A stretch of DNA of 17,810 bases from Chitinophagaceae bacterium (lineage in GTDB: Bacteria; Bacteroidota; Bacteroidia; Chitinophagales; Chitinophagaceae): NCBI GenBank assembly GCA_947463105.1, contig CANHSD010000030.1, positions 1-17,810 of the forward strand, given 5' to 3'. Positions 7,984-14,955 of this stretch are shown here, one piece after another (the first letter of the stretch is position 1; every line of letters begins with the position of its first letter). The position numbers were made by a program, and so were the translations under genes. The notes below the pieces were generated by a model. The model searched no databases. It was not told where the DNA came from and saw only the letters and a list, made by a program, of their open reading frames with translations.

Positions 7984-8979
7984 TCAAACCAATATTGCTT
8001 CGATTTTTTCAAAGGCCCTGATCGGATCTTCTGCCTCCCAGAGTATGTTGTAGATACCAGCGGCAATAGGCATCTCTGCACCAGCCTTCCCGTTCAATGC
8101 TGTAATGCATTTTGAGGCAGGATAGCCTTCTGCAACCATTTGCATGGCGAGCTTTGTCGCTTCAACACTATACCCCTTGCCAATCATGTTTCCGAAGGAC
8201 CTGTTTCTGCTGAACAATGAATAACAGGTAACCAATAAATCTCCCAAATAAACAGAGGAAGAATAATTGACACTGGAAGAAACCTCACCGGAAATCGCCT
8301 TCAAAAAACGCGACATTTCGCCAGCGGCATTGGCCACCAGGACACTCTGAAAATTATCACCATACCCCAATCCATGGGCAATGCCGGCACCCATGGCATA
8401 AATGTTCTTGAGCACAGCAGCATACTGAACACCTGTAACATCTTCACTCAGCACAGTATTGATGTAGGGGGTCTTGAAACAAGCTGCAATGGATTGTGTA
8501 ACCTGAGCATTGATGCCTGCAAAAGTGAGGTAGGACAATTTTTCGCCAGCCACCTCTTCAGCATGACAGGGCCCCATGATGGTAACATAATTGTTCAGAT
8601 CAAAACCCTGCAGCATTGATAGCCGTTCATTGAGGAGCATGTTCTTTGAGGGAAGCATTCCCTTGACTGCTGAGACAATCTTCACTCCTTTGGCTATCTG
8701 TTGAAGATAGGGCTCAATGTAGTCTTCTGCATAGGCAGAGGGTACTGCTATCACTACTGCTTCTGCTTGCGCATATACCGCTTCAGGATCAGTGGTGATG
8801 GACAATGCTTTGTTATCGAAATATACGGAACTGAGGTATTTGGGATTGTGGTGCCGCGTCCGGATATGCTCAGCCAATTTTTCAGAACGCACAGACCAGA
8901 TGACCTGGTGCTCGTTGTCTGTAAGGATTTTCACCAAAGCTGATCCCCAGCTGCCACTGCCGATTACGCCTATTTTCAT
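7984..8979 (-). CDS. gpsA: NAD(P)H-dependent glycerol-3-phosphate dehydrogenase
   Basis: This 331-residue GpsA reduces dihydroxyacetone phosphate to sn-glycerol-3-phosphate for phospholipid synthesis in the cytosol. The dinucleotide-binding motif is at the start: KIGVIGSGSWGSALVKIL. AVKGM places a catalytic-region lysine at Lys106, GPCHAEEVAGE is the conserved substrate-loop motif, and VQYAAVLKNIYAMGAGIAHG carries the catalytic Lys191. Where many GpsA proteins have an Arg in the RGLxEM motif that contacts the substrate, this one reads NAAGEM. I recall similar variants in Bacteroidetes, so it may be lineage-specific. The length is normal. It lies 98 bases past the HlyD-like gene, separated by the inverted repeat array, and no promoter was found in that gap, so read-through from tolC-hlyD is possible. 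Confidence 0.93.
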   Translation of the reverse strand: MKIGVIGSGSWGSALVKILTDNEHQVIWSVRSEKLAEHIRTRHHNPKYLSSVYFDNKALSITTDPEAVYAQAEAVVIAVPSAYAEDYIEPYLQQIAKGVKIVSAVKGMLPSKNMLLNERLSMLQGFDLNNYVTIMGPCHAEEVAGEKLSYLTFAGINAQVTQSIAACFKTPYINTVLSEDVTGVQYAAVLKNIYAMGAGIAHGLGYGDNFQSVLVANAAGEMSRFLKAISGEVSSSVNYSSSVYLGDLLVTCYSLFSRNRSFGNMIGKGYSVEATKLAMQMVAEGYPASKCITALNGKAGAEMPIAAGIYNILWEAEDPIRAFEKIEAILV

Positions 8980-8983
8980 GTTC

Positions 8984-9065
8984 AGGTTGAGGGAGGTTGA
9001 AGAGGTTTAAGGGGTTGAAGTTAAGAAGTTTCCTTCAACTGCTTCAACCCCTTAAACCCCTTCAA
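8984..9065. repeat. Head-to-head arrays of a 9-base GGTTGAAG-type repeat (17-bp perfect inverted repeat)
   Basis: On the plus strand GGTTGA or GGTTTA recurs at 8985, 8995, 9004 and 9013 (steps of 10, 9 and 9). On the minus strand the same unit recurs leftward from about 9063: TTGAAGG, GGTTTAAGG, GGTTGAAGC, AGTTGAAGG. The inner parts form a perfect 17-bp inverted repeat, 9004-9020 against 9042-9058, around a 21-base loop. It fills most of the gap between the hlyD stop and the gpsA start. No T-run follows on either strand, so it is not a canonical terminator. A related array lies at 16910-16945. Function unknown; it may be a dispersed intergenic element. Confidence 0.75.
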
Positions 9066-9077
9066 TAATTTCAGATA

Positions 9078-10463
9078 CTATTTCTTCACCTCAAACAATT
9101 CTTCTTTCTTGACCACGGTAACTTTCATTCCAGTGCGGAGTGTTTTGCTGACAACCGAATAGGGCCCAACGATGACTTCGTCTCCTTCTTTGATACCTTC
9201 AATAATTTCAATGTTGTTGATGTCTTGGATGGCAGTTTTGACCTTAACTCTTTTCACTGTTCCATCCTTCTGCAACACAAACACCACTTCATCAAGCGCA
9301 TCTAGATCTTTCACCGTTACTTCAGGACCAGCAGTTTCTTCAGGAGGTCCTGATTTCTTTTCTTTTTTCACTTCTTTTCCAACTGCAGCGGTATCGGACC
9401 TGTCGCGGGTGGTTACAGCGTTGATGGGAACAGATATGACATTGGCATGGGTATTGGTCTGGATGTCAGCATTGGCGCTCATCCCCGGCCGAAACGGAAA
9501 ACTCTTGGGTTTCGTTGGATCAATCAGGTCGGCATAAGATGCAGGAATCAACCTGACCCTTACCTCATAGTTCGTTACATCTGAGGATGAAGTAGAAACT
9601 GCTCCACCCGTACCTCTGCTGGTACTGGAGATCTGTGTAACCACTCCTTTGAATTTTCTTTTGTTGTATGCATCCACTTCAACCAGGGCCGTATCACCAA
9701 TGGTTACCTTAGGGATATCATTCTCACCTACGTCTACCCTAACTTCAATCACCCGCATGTCTGCAATGCGCATCATTTCAGTACCCGCCATCATCGAGTT
9801 ACCCACCACACGCTCTCCTTTTTTTACATTCAACAGCGAAACGATTCCATTCATCGGTGCAAACACGCTGGTTCTTCCAAGGTCCTTGTTGGCACGCTGC
9901 AAACTGGCCCTGGCACTGGCTACACCGGCCTGACCGCTTTTGATGGATTGTGATGCTGCACTGTAATCAGCCTTTGAGGTAAGGAAAGCATTTTCTGCCT
10001 GCTCAAACTCCAGCTTGGAGATCACTTTTTCCTGAAACAACTGTTTCTGGCGGTTGTACTGCCGCTCTGCCTGCTCCAACCTGGCCTTAAAGGAGCCAAG
10101 GGAAGCACTTGCATTTTCAACCTGTGCCATTTGTTGGGCAACTCCAGCTGCCGCCTGATCACGCTGTGTGGCATAAATATCAGCATACACCATGGCCAGC
10201 AATTGTCCTTTGCTAACACTGTCGCCCTCTTGGACAGTAAGCTGCATGATTTCACCAGATATATCCGGGCTGATTTTCAACTCAATTTCAGGATATACTT
10301 TTCCGCTCGCGGTAACAACCTCAATGATGTCCTTGCGAGAAGCCTTTTCTACAGCCACTTTCGTGCCTTCTTCTTTTCCGATGATGCCTTTCTGCTTCAG
10401 CACCAAGAGTGTGATGACAACAACAGCAATTCCAGAAAGGATCCAGATCCATTTTTTGTTCAT
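9078..10463 (-). CDS. HlyD/MacA-family periplasmic adaptor (membrane fusion protein)
   Basis: A 461-residue membrane fusion protein linking an inner-membrane pump to a TolC-type channel. One N-terminal membrane anchor (about residues 5-22) is followed by a lipoyl-like half-motif, SGKVYPEIELKISPDISGEI with EGDSVSKGQLLAMV. A long Ala/Gln/Glu-rich coiled-coil hairpin spans about residues 85-195, then the second lipoyl half (VFAPMNGIVSLLNVKKGERV) and beta-barrel and membrane-proximal domains ending near residue 455. A Lys/Pro/Glu-rich insert near 365-390 (EVKKEKKSGPPEETAG) interrupts the membrane-proximal part and looks like a flexible linker. It starts 18 bases after the TolC-like stop, so the two form an operon. 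Many Bacteroidetes have MacB-type ABC genes next in line; here gpsA follows instead. MacA-like versus RND adaptor cannot be decided from sequence alone. Confidence 0.9.
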   Translation of the reverse strand: MNKKWIWILSGIAVVVITLLVLKQKGIIGKEEGTKVAVEKASRKDIIEVVTASGKVYPEIELKISPDISGEIMQLTVQEGDSVSKGQLLAMVYADIYATQRDQAAAGVAQQMAQVENASASLGSFKARLEQAERQYNRQKQLFQEKVISKLEFEQAENAFLTSKADYSAASQSIKSGQAGVASARASLQRANKDLGRTSVFAPMNGIVSLLNVKKGERVVGNSMMAGTEMMRIADMRVIEVRVDVGENDIPKVTIGDTALVEVDAYNKRKFKGVVTQISSTSRGTGGAVSTSSSDVTNYEVRVRLIPASYADLIDPTKPKSFPFRPGMSANADIQTNTHANVISVPINAVTTRDRSDTAAVGKEVKKEKKSGPPEETAGPEVTVKDLDALDEVVFVLQKDGTVKRVKVKTAIQDINNIEIIEGIKEGDEVIVGPYSVVSKTLRTGMKVTVVKKEELFEVKK

Positions 10464-10481
10464 TTCTTTTTCTTTACTTGA

Positions 10482-11957
10482 TTATAAACGAAGCCCTTGT
10501 CCTTTATAGAATTCCAGGACTTTCATTCTGAATACATATTCATACTGCGCAACCACCCTATCCACTTTTGCCCGGGTAAGGTTGTTTTGGTTGTTCAGCC
10601 ATTCGATGGTTTGCATGACACCCAGTTCATACCTCCTGCTGGCGAGGTCAAATGATCGTTGGGCAGTGGCCACAGCTTTTTCTCTTGCCACAAATGTTTG
10701 AAAAGACCCGCTGGCACTGTAGTAAGCCGTGTATATGTCTTGTTTCAGCTGTAGTTTATCCCTTTCAATGGCAAGGTCGCTGCGCTTGATGTCCAACTTC
10801 GCCCTTTTCATGTTGCCCCTGGCCTGGCCACCATTGAAAATCGGAACATTGATGGAGACTCCAAGGCCTTGTCCAAACTGGTCTTTCAGTTGTTTGCCAT
10901 ACCCATTCCAATACTCGCCGAACTTGCGGTCAACAAAATTGATGTCATAGTTTGGCGCATAAACAGGCACTTGTGTGGTTCCTTGCTTGATGTAGGCGCC
11001 CGTACTTTGCTCGCCCATGTACCTTACACCCGTGCCTTTCAAGAGGAACTGGTTGAAATTACTTGCCAACTGTCCGAAAGCAGTAACAGAAGGTTTCATC
11101 TGTGCTTCTGCAACCAGCAAACCCTTTTCAGCGGCCTTTCTCCTGAGTTCATTCAAGCGGATCTGGGGTTGGGAAGAAAGGGCAGTCTGGTAAACATCTT
11201 CTGGACGGATTTCCAAGATATTATCAACAGGAATCTTGTCTACCGGAGGGATCGCCAGTTCAAAAGCCTGATCCGCCGGGAGGTTGAGCAATGATTTGAG
11301 TGAAAGCTTGTCCAGTTCTGCCTGCGACTTGGCTTGCACATAAGTAGCGTTATCGCGCGCAACAGTTGCCTCCAGTTCAGCAGCATTGAGCTCAGGAAGG
11401 CTTCCTGCGTCTACGAGTTTACGGGTATTTATATATTGGGCATTGGTTTGTTCCAACACAATGCGGCTGATCTCAACCTGTTCATAGCTCAGCAACGCGC
11501 GCAGGTAAAATTGTGCAATGTTCAGGCCAATATCATTGCTGGCCTTGTCCACAGCCGCCTTGTCCGCTTCCAGGCTGAGTTTGTTGGCAGCCTCGGTATT
11601 TTTTCTGCTGTTGAAATTGAACAACAATACATTGGAAGAAATGGACATCTGCTCAAACATGGCTGAACGGCTGGTATAGACGTTGGTAGTTCTGTCGAGC
11701 GTTCGGCCAAAAGAAAAACCATGTGTCAGGCCATAGGAAAGGCTGGGAAGTTTTTGCAAGGATGATTGCTGGTAAGCAATTTCAGTTTGCTCCACCTGTA
11801 TCGCTGCTTGTTTTACAGCGATATTGTTCTTCATTCCATAGTCCACACAACGCCTGAGATCCCATTTGTTGTCTTGACCGAATACGCCTGTAATGGCTGT
11901 GCAAAAGAAAAGACCGACTAAAACCCTCGATATCATAGAATTGAGTTGAATCATCAC
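10482..11957 (-). CDS. TolC-family outer-membrane efflux protein
   Basis: A 491-residue outer-membrane factor that would trimerise into a channel spanning the outer membrane and periplasm. It has a signal peptide (hydrophobic core about residues 12-24, likely cleavage near GVFG before QDNKW) and no lipobox. The mature start WDLRRCVDYGMKNNIAVKQA is the classic TolC first-helix motif. Two Ala/Leu/Gln-rich coiled-coil repeats follow, with ISINVPIFNGGQARGNMKRA marking the second repeat; YSSSGSFQTF-like and RYELGVMQTIEWL segments match the family. A second ATG at residue 8 is an alternative start. It has its own predicted promoter and is followed 18 bases later by the HlyD-like adaptor. Transported substrate unknown. 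Confidence 0.92.
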   Translation of the reverse strand: MMIQLNSMISRVLVGLFFCTAITGVFGQDNKWDLRRCVDYGMKNNIAVKQAAIQVEQTEIAYQQSSLQKLPSLSYGLTHGFSFGRTLDRTTNVYTSRSAMFEQMSISSNVLLFNFNSRKNTEAANKLSLEADKAAVDKASNDIGLNIAQFYLRALLSYEQVEISRIVLEQTNAQYINTRKLVDAGSLPELNAAELEATVARDNATYVQAKSQAELDKLSLKSLLNLPADQAFELAIPPVDKIPVDNILEIRPEDVYQTALSSQPQIRLNELRRKAAEKGLLVAEAQMKPSVTAFGQLASNFNQFLLKGTGVRYMGEQSTGAYIKQGTTQVPVYAPNYDINFVDRKFGEYWNGYGKQLKDQFGQGLGVSINVPIFNGGQARGNMKRAKLDIKRSDLAIERDKLQLKQDIYTAYYSASGSFQTFVAREKAVATAQRSFDLASRRYELGVMQTIEWLNNQNNLTRAKVDRVVAQYEYVFRMKVLEFYKGQGLRL

Positions 11958-11984
11958 TTTCCAGGGAGTTCCTGAAATTCATTG

Positions 11985-12015
11985 CAAAGATTCAACTAAA
12001 AGGGGGATTATCAAA
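11985..12015 (-). promoter_or_regulatory. Predicted promoter for the tolC-hlyD operon
   Basis: Minus strand: TTTG (12015-12012), a spacer of exactly 19 bases, then AATCTTTG (11992-11985), matching TAnnTTTG at 7 of 8 conserved or free positions. The predicted start lies about 20 bases upstream of the tolC ATG. It sits in the 83-base gap after the PLP-enzyme gene, so tolC-hlyD probably need not depend on that upstream unit. Confidence 0.6.
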
Positions 12016-12040
12016 ATCGTTCGTCCCTGCTAACGACCGC

Positions 12041-13225
12041 TTACAACAGTCCAATGCTCCTGAAAGCCTGTTCGAGGTCTCTGATCAGGAACTCAGGATC
12101 CTCCAGTCCGACATAGAGCCGAACCAACCGGTGTGTAGGATTGAGTGGGTCAAACTGCGCCTGTGGGATGCCTGCACACTTGGGAATCACCAAGGACTCA
12201 TGTCCACCCCAGCTCACAGCCATCCGGAAATGTTGGAGGGAATTGCAGAAAGTTTCAATTTCCTGGATTTCCTGCGCTTTGATATAAAAGGAAATCAGAC
12301 CACAGGCATTTTTCATCTGGCTTTGGGCAAGTGCATGCTGCGGATAAGATGGATCAAGCGGGAAGATCAGGGATTCAATACGCTCCACTGTTTTGAGGTA
12401 GGCCAATACTTTTTGTGTGGAGGCGGTAATCCTGTCTATCCTTGCAGGAAGGGTTCTCAGGCCACGCAACAACAACCAGGCATTGAAAGGCTGAATGCCG
12501 TTTCCTGCACAGAGGTATTCGCTGTTGAATATTTTACGCATCATGGCTGCCGTGCCGCAGAGCACACCGCCCAGTGTATCGCTGTGGCCACCAATGTATT
12601 TGGTGGCTGTTTGCATGGCAATATCGATACCGAGTTCAATAGGCTTTTGGTAAAGTGGTGTGCAATAGCTGTTGTCGATCAGGGTAATGATGCCCCTGGG
12701 TTTTGCAAAAGCTGCAATGGCCCTGAGGTCTTGGATGTCTAGCCACCAGGAATTGGGAGACTCAAGATAAATCAAGGCAGTGTTGTCTTGTGCATGCGAA
12801 AGAAATGACGCGGTATCTGTACCATCGGCATAGGTAACGGTGACACCAAACCTTGAAAGGATCTTATCAAACAAGTGTGCAGTCCAGCTGTAGGGATGGG
12901 TCACACTCAACACATGATCTCCTGCTTTTACATTGGCTACAATCCCTGCAAAGGTAGCCGCAGCGCCATTGTTGAAGACCAATGCATCTTCGGCCCCATC
13001 CAATGCAGCGAGCTTTTTCCTGAGGATATCCACCGTTGGATTCAGGCCCCTGCTGTAGAGATACCCACCCATCTCATCTTCAAAAGCCTTGCGCATGTCA
13101 GCAACAGTTTCAAAAGCAAAATTGCTGGTTTGAATGATCGGCGGTGCAATGGCATTGAAATAGGAAGCGTGGTCTTCACCCAGGTGATTGATGATGAAGG
13201 AGATGTCTTGGGCTTCGTTATGCAT
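12041..13225 (-). CDS. Trans-sulfuration family PLP-dependent enzyme (Cys/Met metabolism)
   Basis: A 394-residue fold-type I PLP enzyme of the cystathionine synthase/lyase and methionine gamma-lyase family. Visible active-site features: Tyr57-Ser-Arg59 in YLYSRGLNPT (phosphate binding across the dimer), the stacking Tyr112, Asp184 in TLIDNSY (pyridine nitrogen), and Lys209 in TATKYIGGHSD (Schiff base). Where methionine gamma-lyases carry a conserved Cys two residues after the stacking Tyr, this protein has Trp114, so that activity is not supported. Cystathionine gamma-synthase, gamma-lyase and beta-lyase all remain possible. Its ATG overlaps the last 8 bases of the permease gene, implying translational coupling, so the transported amino acid is probably its substrate or product (inference). 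Confidence 0.85.
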   Translation of the reverse strand: MHNEAQDISFIINHLGEDHASYFNAIAPPIIQTSNFAFETVADMRKAFEDEMGGYLYSRGLNPTVDILRKKLAALDGAEDALVFNNGAAATFAGIVANVKAGDHVLSVTHPYSWTAHLFDKILSRFGVTVTYADGTDTASFLSHAQDNTALIYLESPNSWWLDIQDLRAIAAFAKPRGIITLIDNSYCTPLYQKPIELGIDIAMQTATKYIGGHSDTLGGVLCGTAAMMRKIFNSEYLCAGNGIQPFNAWLLLRGLRTLPARIDRITASTQKVLAYLKTVERIESLIFPLDPSYPQHALAQSQMKNACGLISFYIKAQEIQEIETFCNSLQHFRMAVSWGGHESLVIPKCAGIPQAQFDPLNPTHRLVRLYVGLEDPEFLIRDLEQAFRSIGLL

Positions 13226-14555
13226 GGCTATTTCTCTTTTTTCGGGTCAGGAAAAACAGCAACAAAAACCCAGCCAGTACTGCTGTTGCAGTGAGTGCAG
13301 TTTCAGGTTTATCCATGGCGATATTGATGGCAACAAAAATATAGGCCGCAATAAAGATGATCGGCATCACCGGAAAAAACCGCATGGAATAAATTTGTGA
13401 TTTATCGAGGTGTTGGGTGCGCTTTCTGATGATAAAAATCGTGGCTGCAGAAAAGGCCATACCGATAGAGTCCAGGAAAATGGTAAAGCTAAGGATCTTG
13501 TCGAAGGTGTCTGCAAAAAAGAGCACCACTACGCTGATGAGCGCGTAAACAGTGAGGCTCACAGTGAGCACATCGCGTTTCTCATCTTTTTTTCCAAATG
13601 CTTTGGGCAAGATTCCATCCTGGCTCATGGCATACATCACCCGCGGATTGCTGAGCAACAAAACATTCACATAGGCCAATACTGCAATGAACAATAAAAT
13701 TGAAAAGGCATAGCGCCCTGTAGGACCAAACATCCTTTCGGCAACAATGGCGGCAATACCTTTTGCATTTTTCAATTCTTCAAATCCAATGACACGGTAA
13801 TACGCGTAACTGACAGAAAGATATAGAAGGATGATCACCATGATGCCAATGAAAATACCCTTGGGAAGGTTCTTTTGTGGATGCTTGACCTCATCACCAA
13901 AATTGATCGTTTGCTGATACCCGCCATACGTAAAAGAAACGGCTATCAATGCCAAACCAAAAGACTTTACATAATCGATGAACTTAAAATCACCCGTTGG
14001 AATGGTGACAGCAGGCGCGATATTTTTAACAGGAAAAAAAATGGCAGATACAATCAACAAGATCATGGAAATCTTGATGAGCATCAGGATATTCTGTGCA
14101 GTGGAGCTCATGCGGAGTCCCAGGAGGTTGATGCCGTAAAACATCGCAATCGCCACCATGGCAATCAGTGCCTTCACAAAGTCGGTTGGTGGTACCGAGA
14201 AAATGATCTGAGAAATATATTCACTGCCAATCAATGCAACACCAGAAAGGGAAGCTGCATTGGAGATGAGAATAATGCAGTTGACGGCAAATGCAATGGA
14301 AGGATGATAACAGGTGGCAAATATTTTATAATACCCTCCGGTGATGGGGTACCTTGAACCAATTTCTGCATAGGTGAGTGCTCCGCAGAGGGCAATAAAT
14401 CCACCCACAATCCAGCTGATGAAAAACACATTGGGCGTGATGGCTGCGCGTGCAGAATCTGAAGCTGTCCTGAAAATACCCATGCCAATCACCAATCCGA
14501 TGACGATCATGGTGAGGTCAAAAAGGTTGAGTTGGGGTTTCTTTGATGGGGTCAT
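13218..14555 (-). CDS. APC-superfamily amino-acid permease
   Basis: A 445-residue polytopic inner-membrane transporter. Segment 1 carries the family motif IGMGIFRTAS (residues 22-31), a variant of the G-[SAM]-GIF substrate loop. The next segments have FISWIVGGFIALCGALTYAEIGSRYPITGGYY, split here by the conserved acidic YAEI block characteristic of APC/LAT-type exchangers. About 12 hydrophobic segments can be counted, with SFTYGGYQQTINFGDEVKHP at the conserved central region. The C-terminus is basic (TRKKRNSHA). It resembles the SteT/LAT-like branch; substrate cannot be assigned. It is the first gene of a two-gene unit with the PLP enzyme and diverges from the riboswitch-controlled receptor. 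I found no TAnnTTTG box upstream on its strand. Confidence 0.88.
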   Translation of the reverse strand: MTPSKKPQLNLFDLTMIVIGLVIGMGIFRTASDSARAAITPNVFFISWIVGGFIALCGALTYAEIGSRYPITGGYYKIFATCYHPSIAFAVNCIILISNAASLSGVALIGSEYISQIIFSVPPTDFVKALIAMVAIAMFYGINLLGLRMSSTAQNILMLIKISMILLIVSAIFFPVKNIAPAVTIPTGDFKFIDYVKSFGLALIAVSFTYGGYQQTINFGDEVKHPQKNLPKGIFIGIMVIILLYLSVSYAYYRVIGFEELKNAKGIAAIVAERMFGPTGRYAFSILLFIAVLAYVNVLLLSNPRVMYAMSQDGILPKAFGKKDEKRDVLTVSLTVYALISVVVLFFADTFDKILSFTIFLDSIGMAFSAATIFIIRKRTQHLDKSQIYSMRFFPVMPIIFIAAYIFVAINIAMDKPETALTATAVLAGFLLLFFLTRKKRNSHA

Positions 14556-14617
14556 GCGTTGAAGATAATAAAAAGCGATGAGGGAGGGAACTTGCCAATT
14601 GATTTTTCAGGAATCCA

Positions 14618-14635
14618 CAGGATGTGGACATCCTG
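14618..14635. promoter_or_regulatory. Candidate operator: 8-bp perfect dyad CAGGATGT-GG-ACATCCTG
   Basis: Two perfect 8-base half-sites are separated by 2 bases. The dyad lies about 25 bases upstream of the plus-strand -7 box, i.e. roughly -57 to -40 for the riboswitch transcript, and 63 bases upstream of the permease ATG. The compact symmetry and the position between divergent genes suit a protein-binding site. The regulator is unknown. Confidence 0.4.
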
Positions 14636-14660
14636 ATCATCTAGGCAAATCCCTATCCCA

Positions 14661-14668
14661 TACCTTTG
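14661..14668 (+). promoter_or_regulatory. -7 promoter element for the B12 riboswitch/receptor transcript
   Basis: TACCTTTG is an exact TAnnTTTG match. Transcription would begin about 5-8 bases later, at 14673-14676, coinciding with the first strand of the riboswitch P1 helix at 14672-14678. No TTTG lies at the expected -33 position, so it may need an activator, possibly at the dyad upstream. Confidence 0.55.
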
Positions 14669-14671
14669 CTC

Positions 14672-14851
14672 TGCATTACGGTTGAAAATCGTGAAAACGA
14701 TATTCATTAAAAGGGAAGTCCGGTTCCATTCCGGCGCTATCCCCGTAGCTGTATAAACCTTCTCGCTTTTAGCGAGACCATTTCCTCCACAAGCCACTGC
14801 GCAAGCGGGAAGGCCGGAAATGGGGTTGAGCCAGAAGACCTGCCTGATGCA
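14672..14851 (+). ncRNA. Cobalamin (AdoCbl-type) riboswitch
   Basis: Conserved elements occur in the right order: AAAAGGGAAGTCCGGT (from 14709) paired locally with TTCCGGCGC, CTATCCCCGTAGCTGTAT, then GCCACTG (14793-14799), GCGGGAAGGCCGG (from 14805), and the B12 box AGCCAGAAGACCTGCC (14829-14844). A P1 helix closes the element: TGCATTA (14672-14678) with TGATGCA (14845-14851), including one G-U pair. A peripheral hairpin is perfect: TCTCGCT-TTT-AGCGAGA (14761-14777). It lies about 105 bases upstream of the TonB-dependent receptor and would shut its expression off when cobalamin is plentiful. Confidence 0.95.
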
Positions 14852-14955
14852 ACATTTATTAACCAGGGCTTTCGGGAGAAAAGCTGGGATGAATTTTCTG
14901 CTGCAGCAGTCAACCATTTCTGTATTATCCGAAGGTTCATAGTAAACCAAACACT
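14852..14955 (+). promoter_or_regulatory. Riboswitch expression platform / btuB leader
   Basis: Downstream of the aptamer are a hairpin CCAG(GG)CTTT against AAAGCTGG (14863-14887, GG bulge) and a 12-base palindrome CTGCTGCAGCAG (14898-14909). Neither is followed by a T-tract, so a transcription-terminator switch is not evident. Control of translation initiation is more likely. No Shine-Dalgarno sequence precedes ATG 14956, as is usual in Bacteroidetes. Confidence 0.5.

Larger units (their letters stand above)
14556..14671. other. Divergent intergenic region upstream of permease and B12 riboswitch
   Basis: This 116-base stretch separates the permease start from the riboswitch. I can support two elements in it: the dyad at 14618-14635 and the plus-strand -7 box at 14661-14668, both listed separately. 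The remainder, next to the permease ATG, holds no recognisable gene or promoter. Confidence 0.6.

Noticed and set aside
8984..9065. CRISPR array
   Set aside because: The repeat unit is only 9-10 bases, with no spacers and no cas genes.
8984..9065. Intrinsic terminator for tolC-hlyD
   Set aside because: The hairpin is long with a 21-base loop, and no T-run follows on the minus strand.
11993..12050. Terminator after the PLP-enzyme gene
   Set aside because: Only a weak stem of about seven pairs (two of them G-U) followed by TTTTG can be drawn, and that run belongs to the tolC promoter.
14552..14950. Minus-strand open frame of 132 codons opposite the riboswitch
   Set aside because: It lies over the conserved cobalamin riboswitch, has no recognisable protein motif and overlaps the permease start; the RNA explains the sequence.
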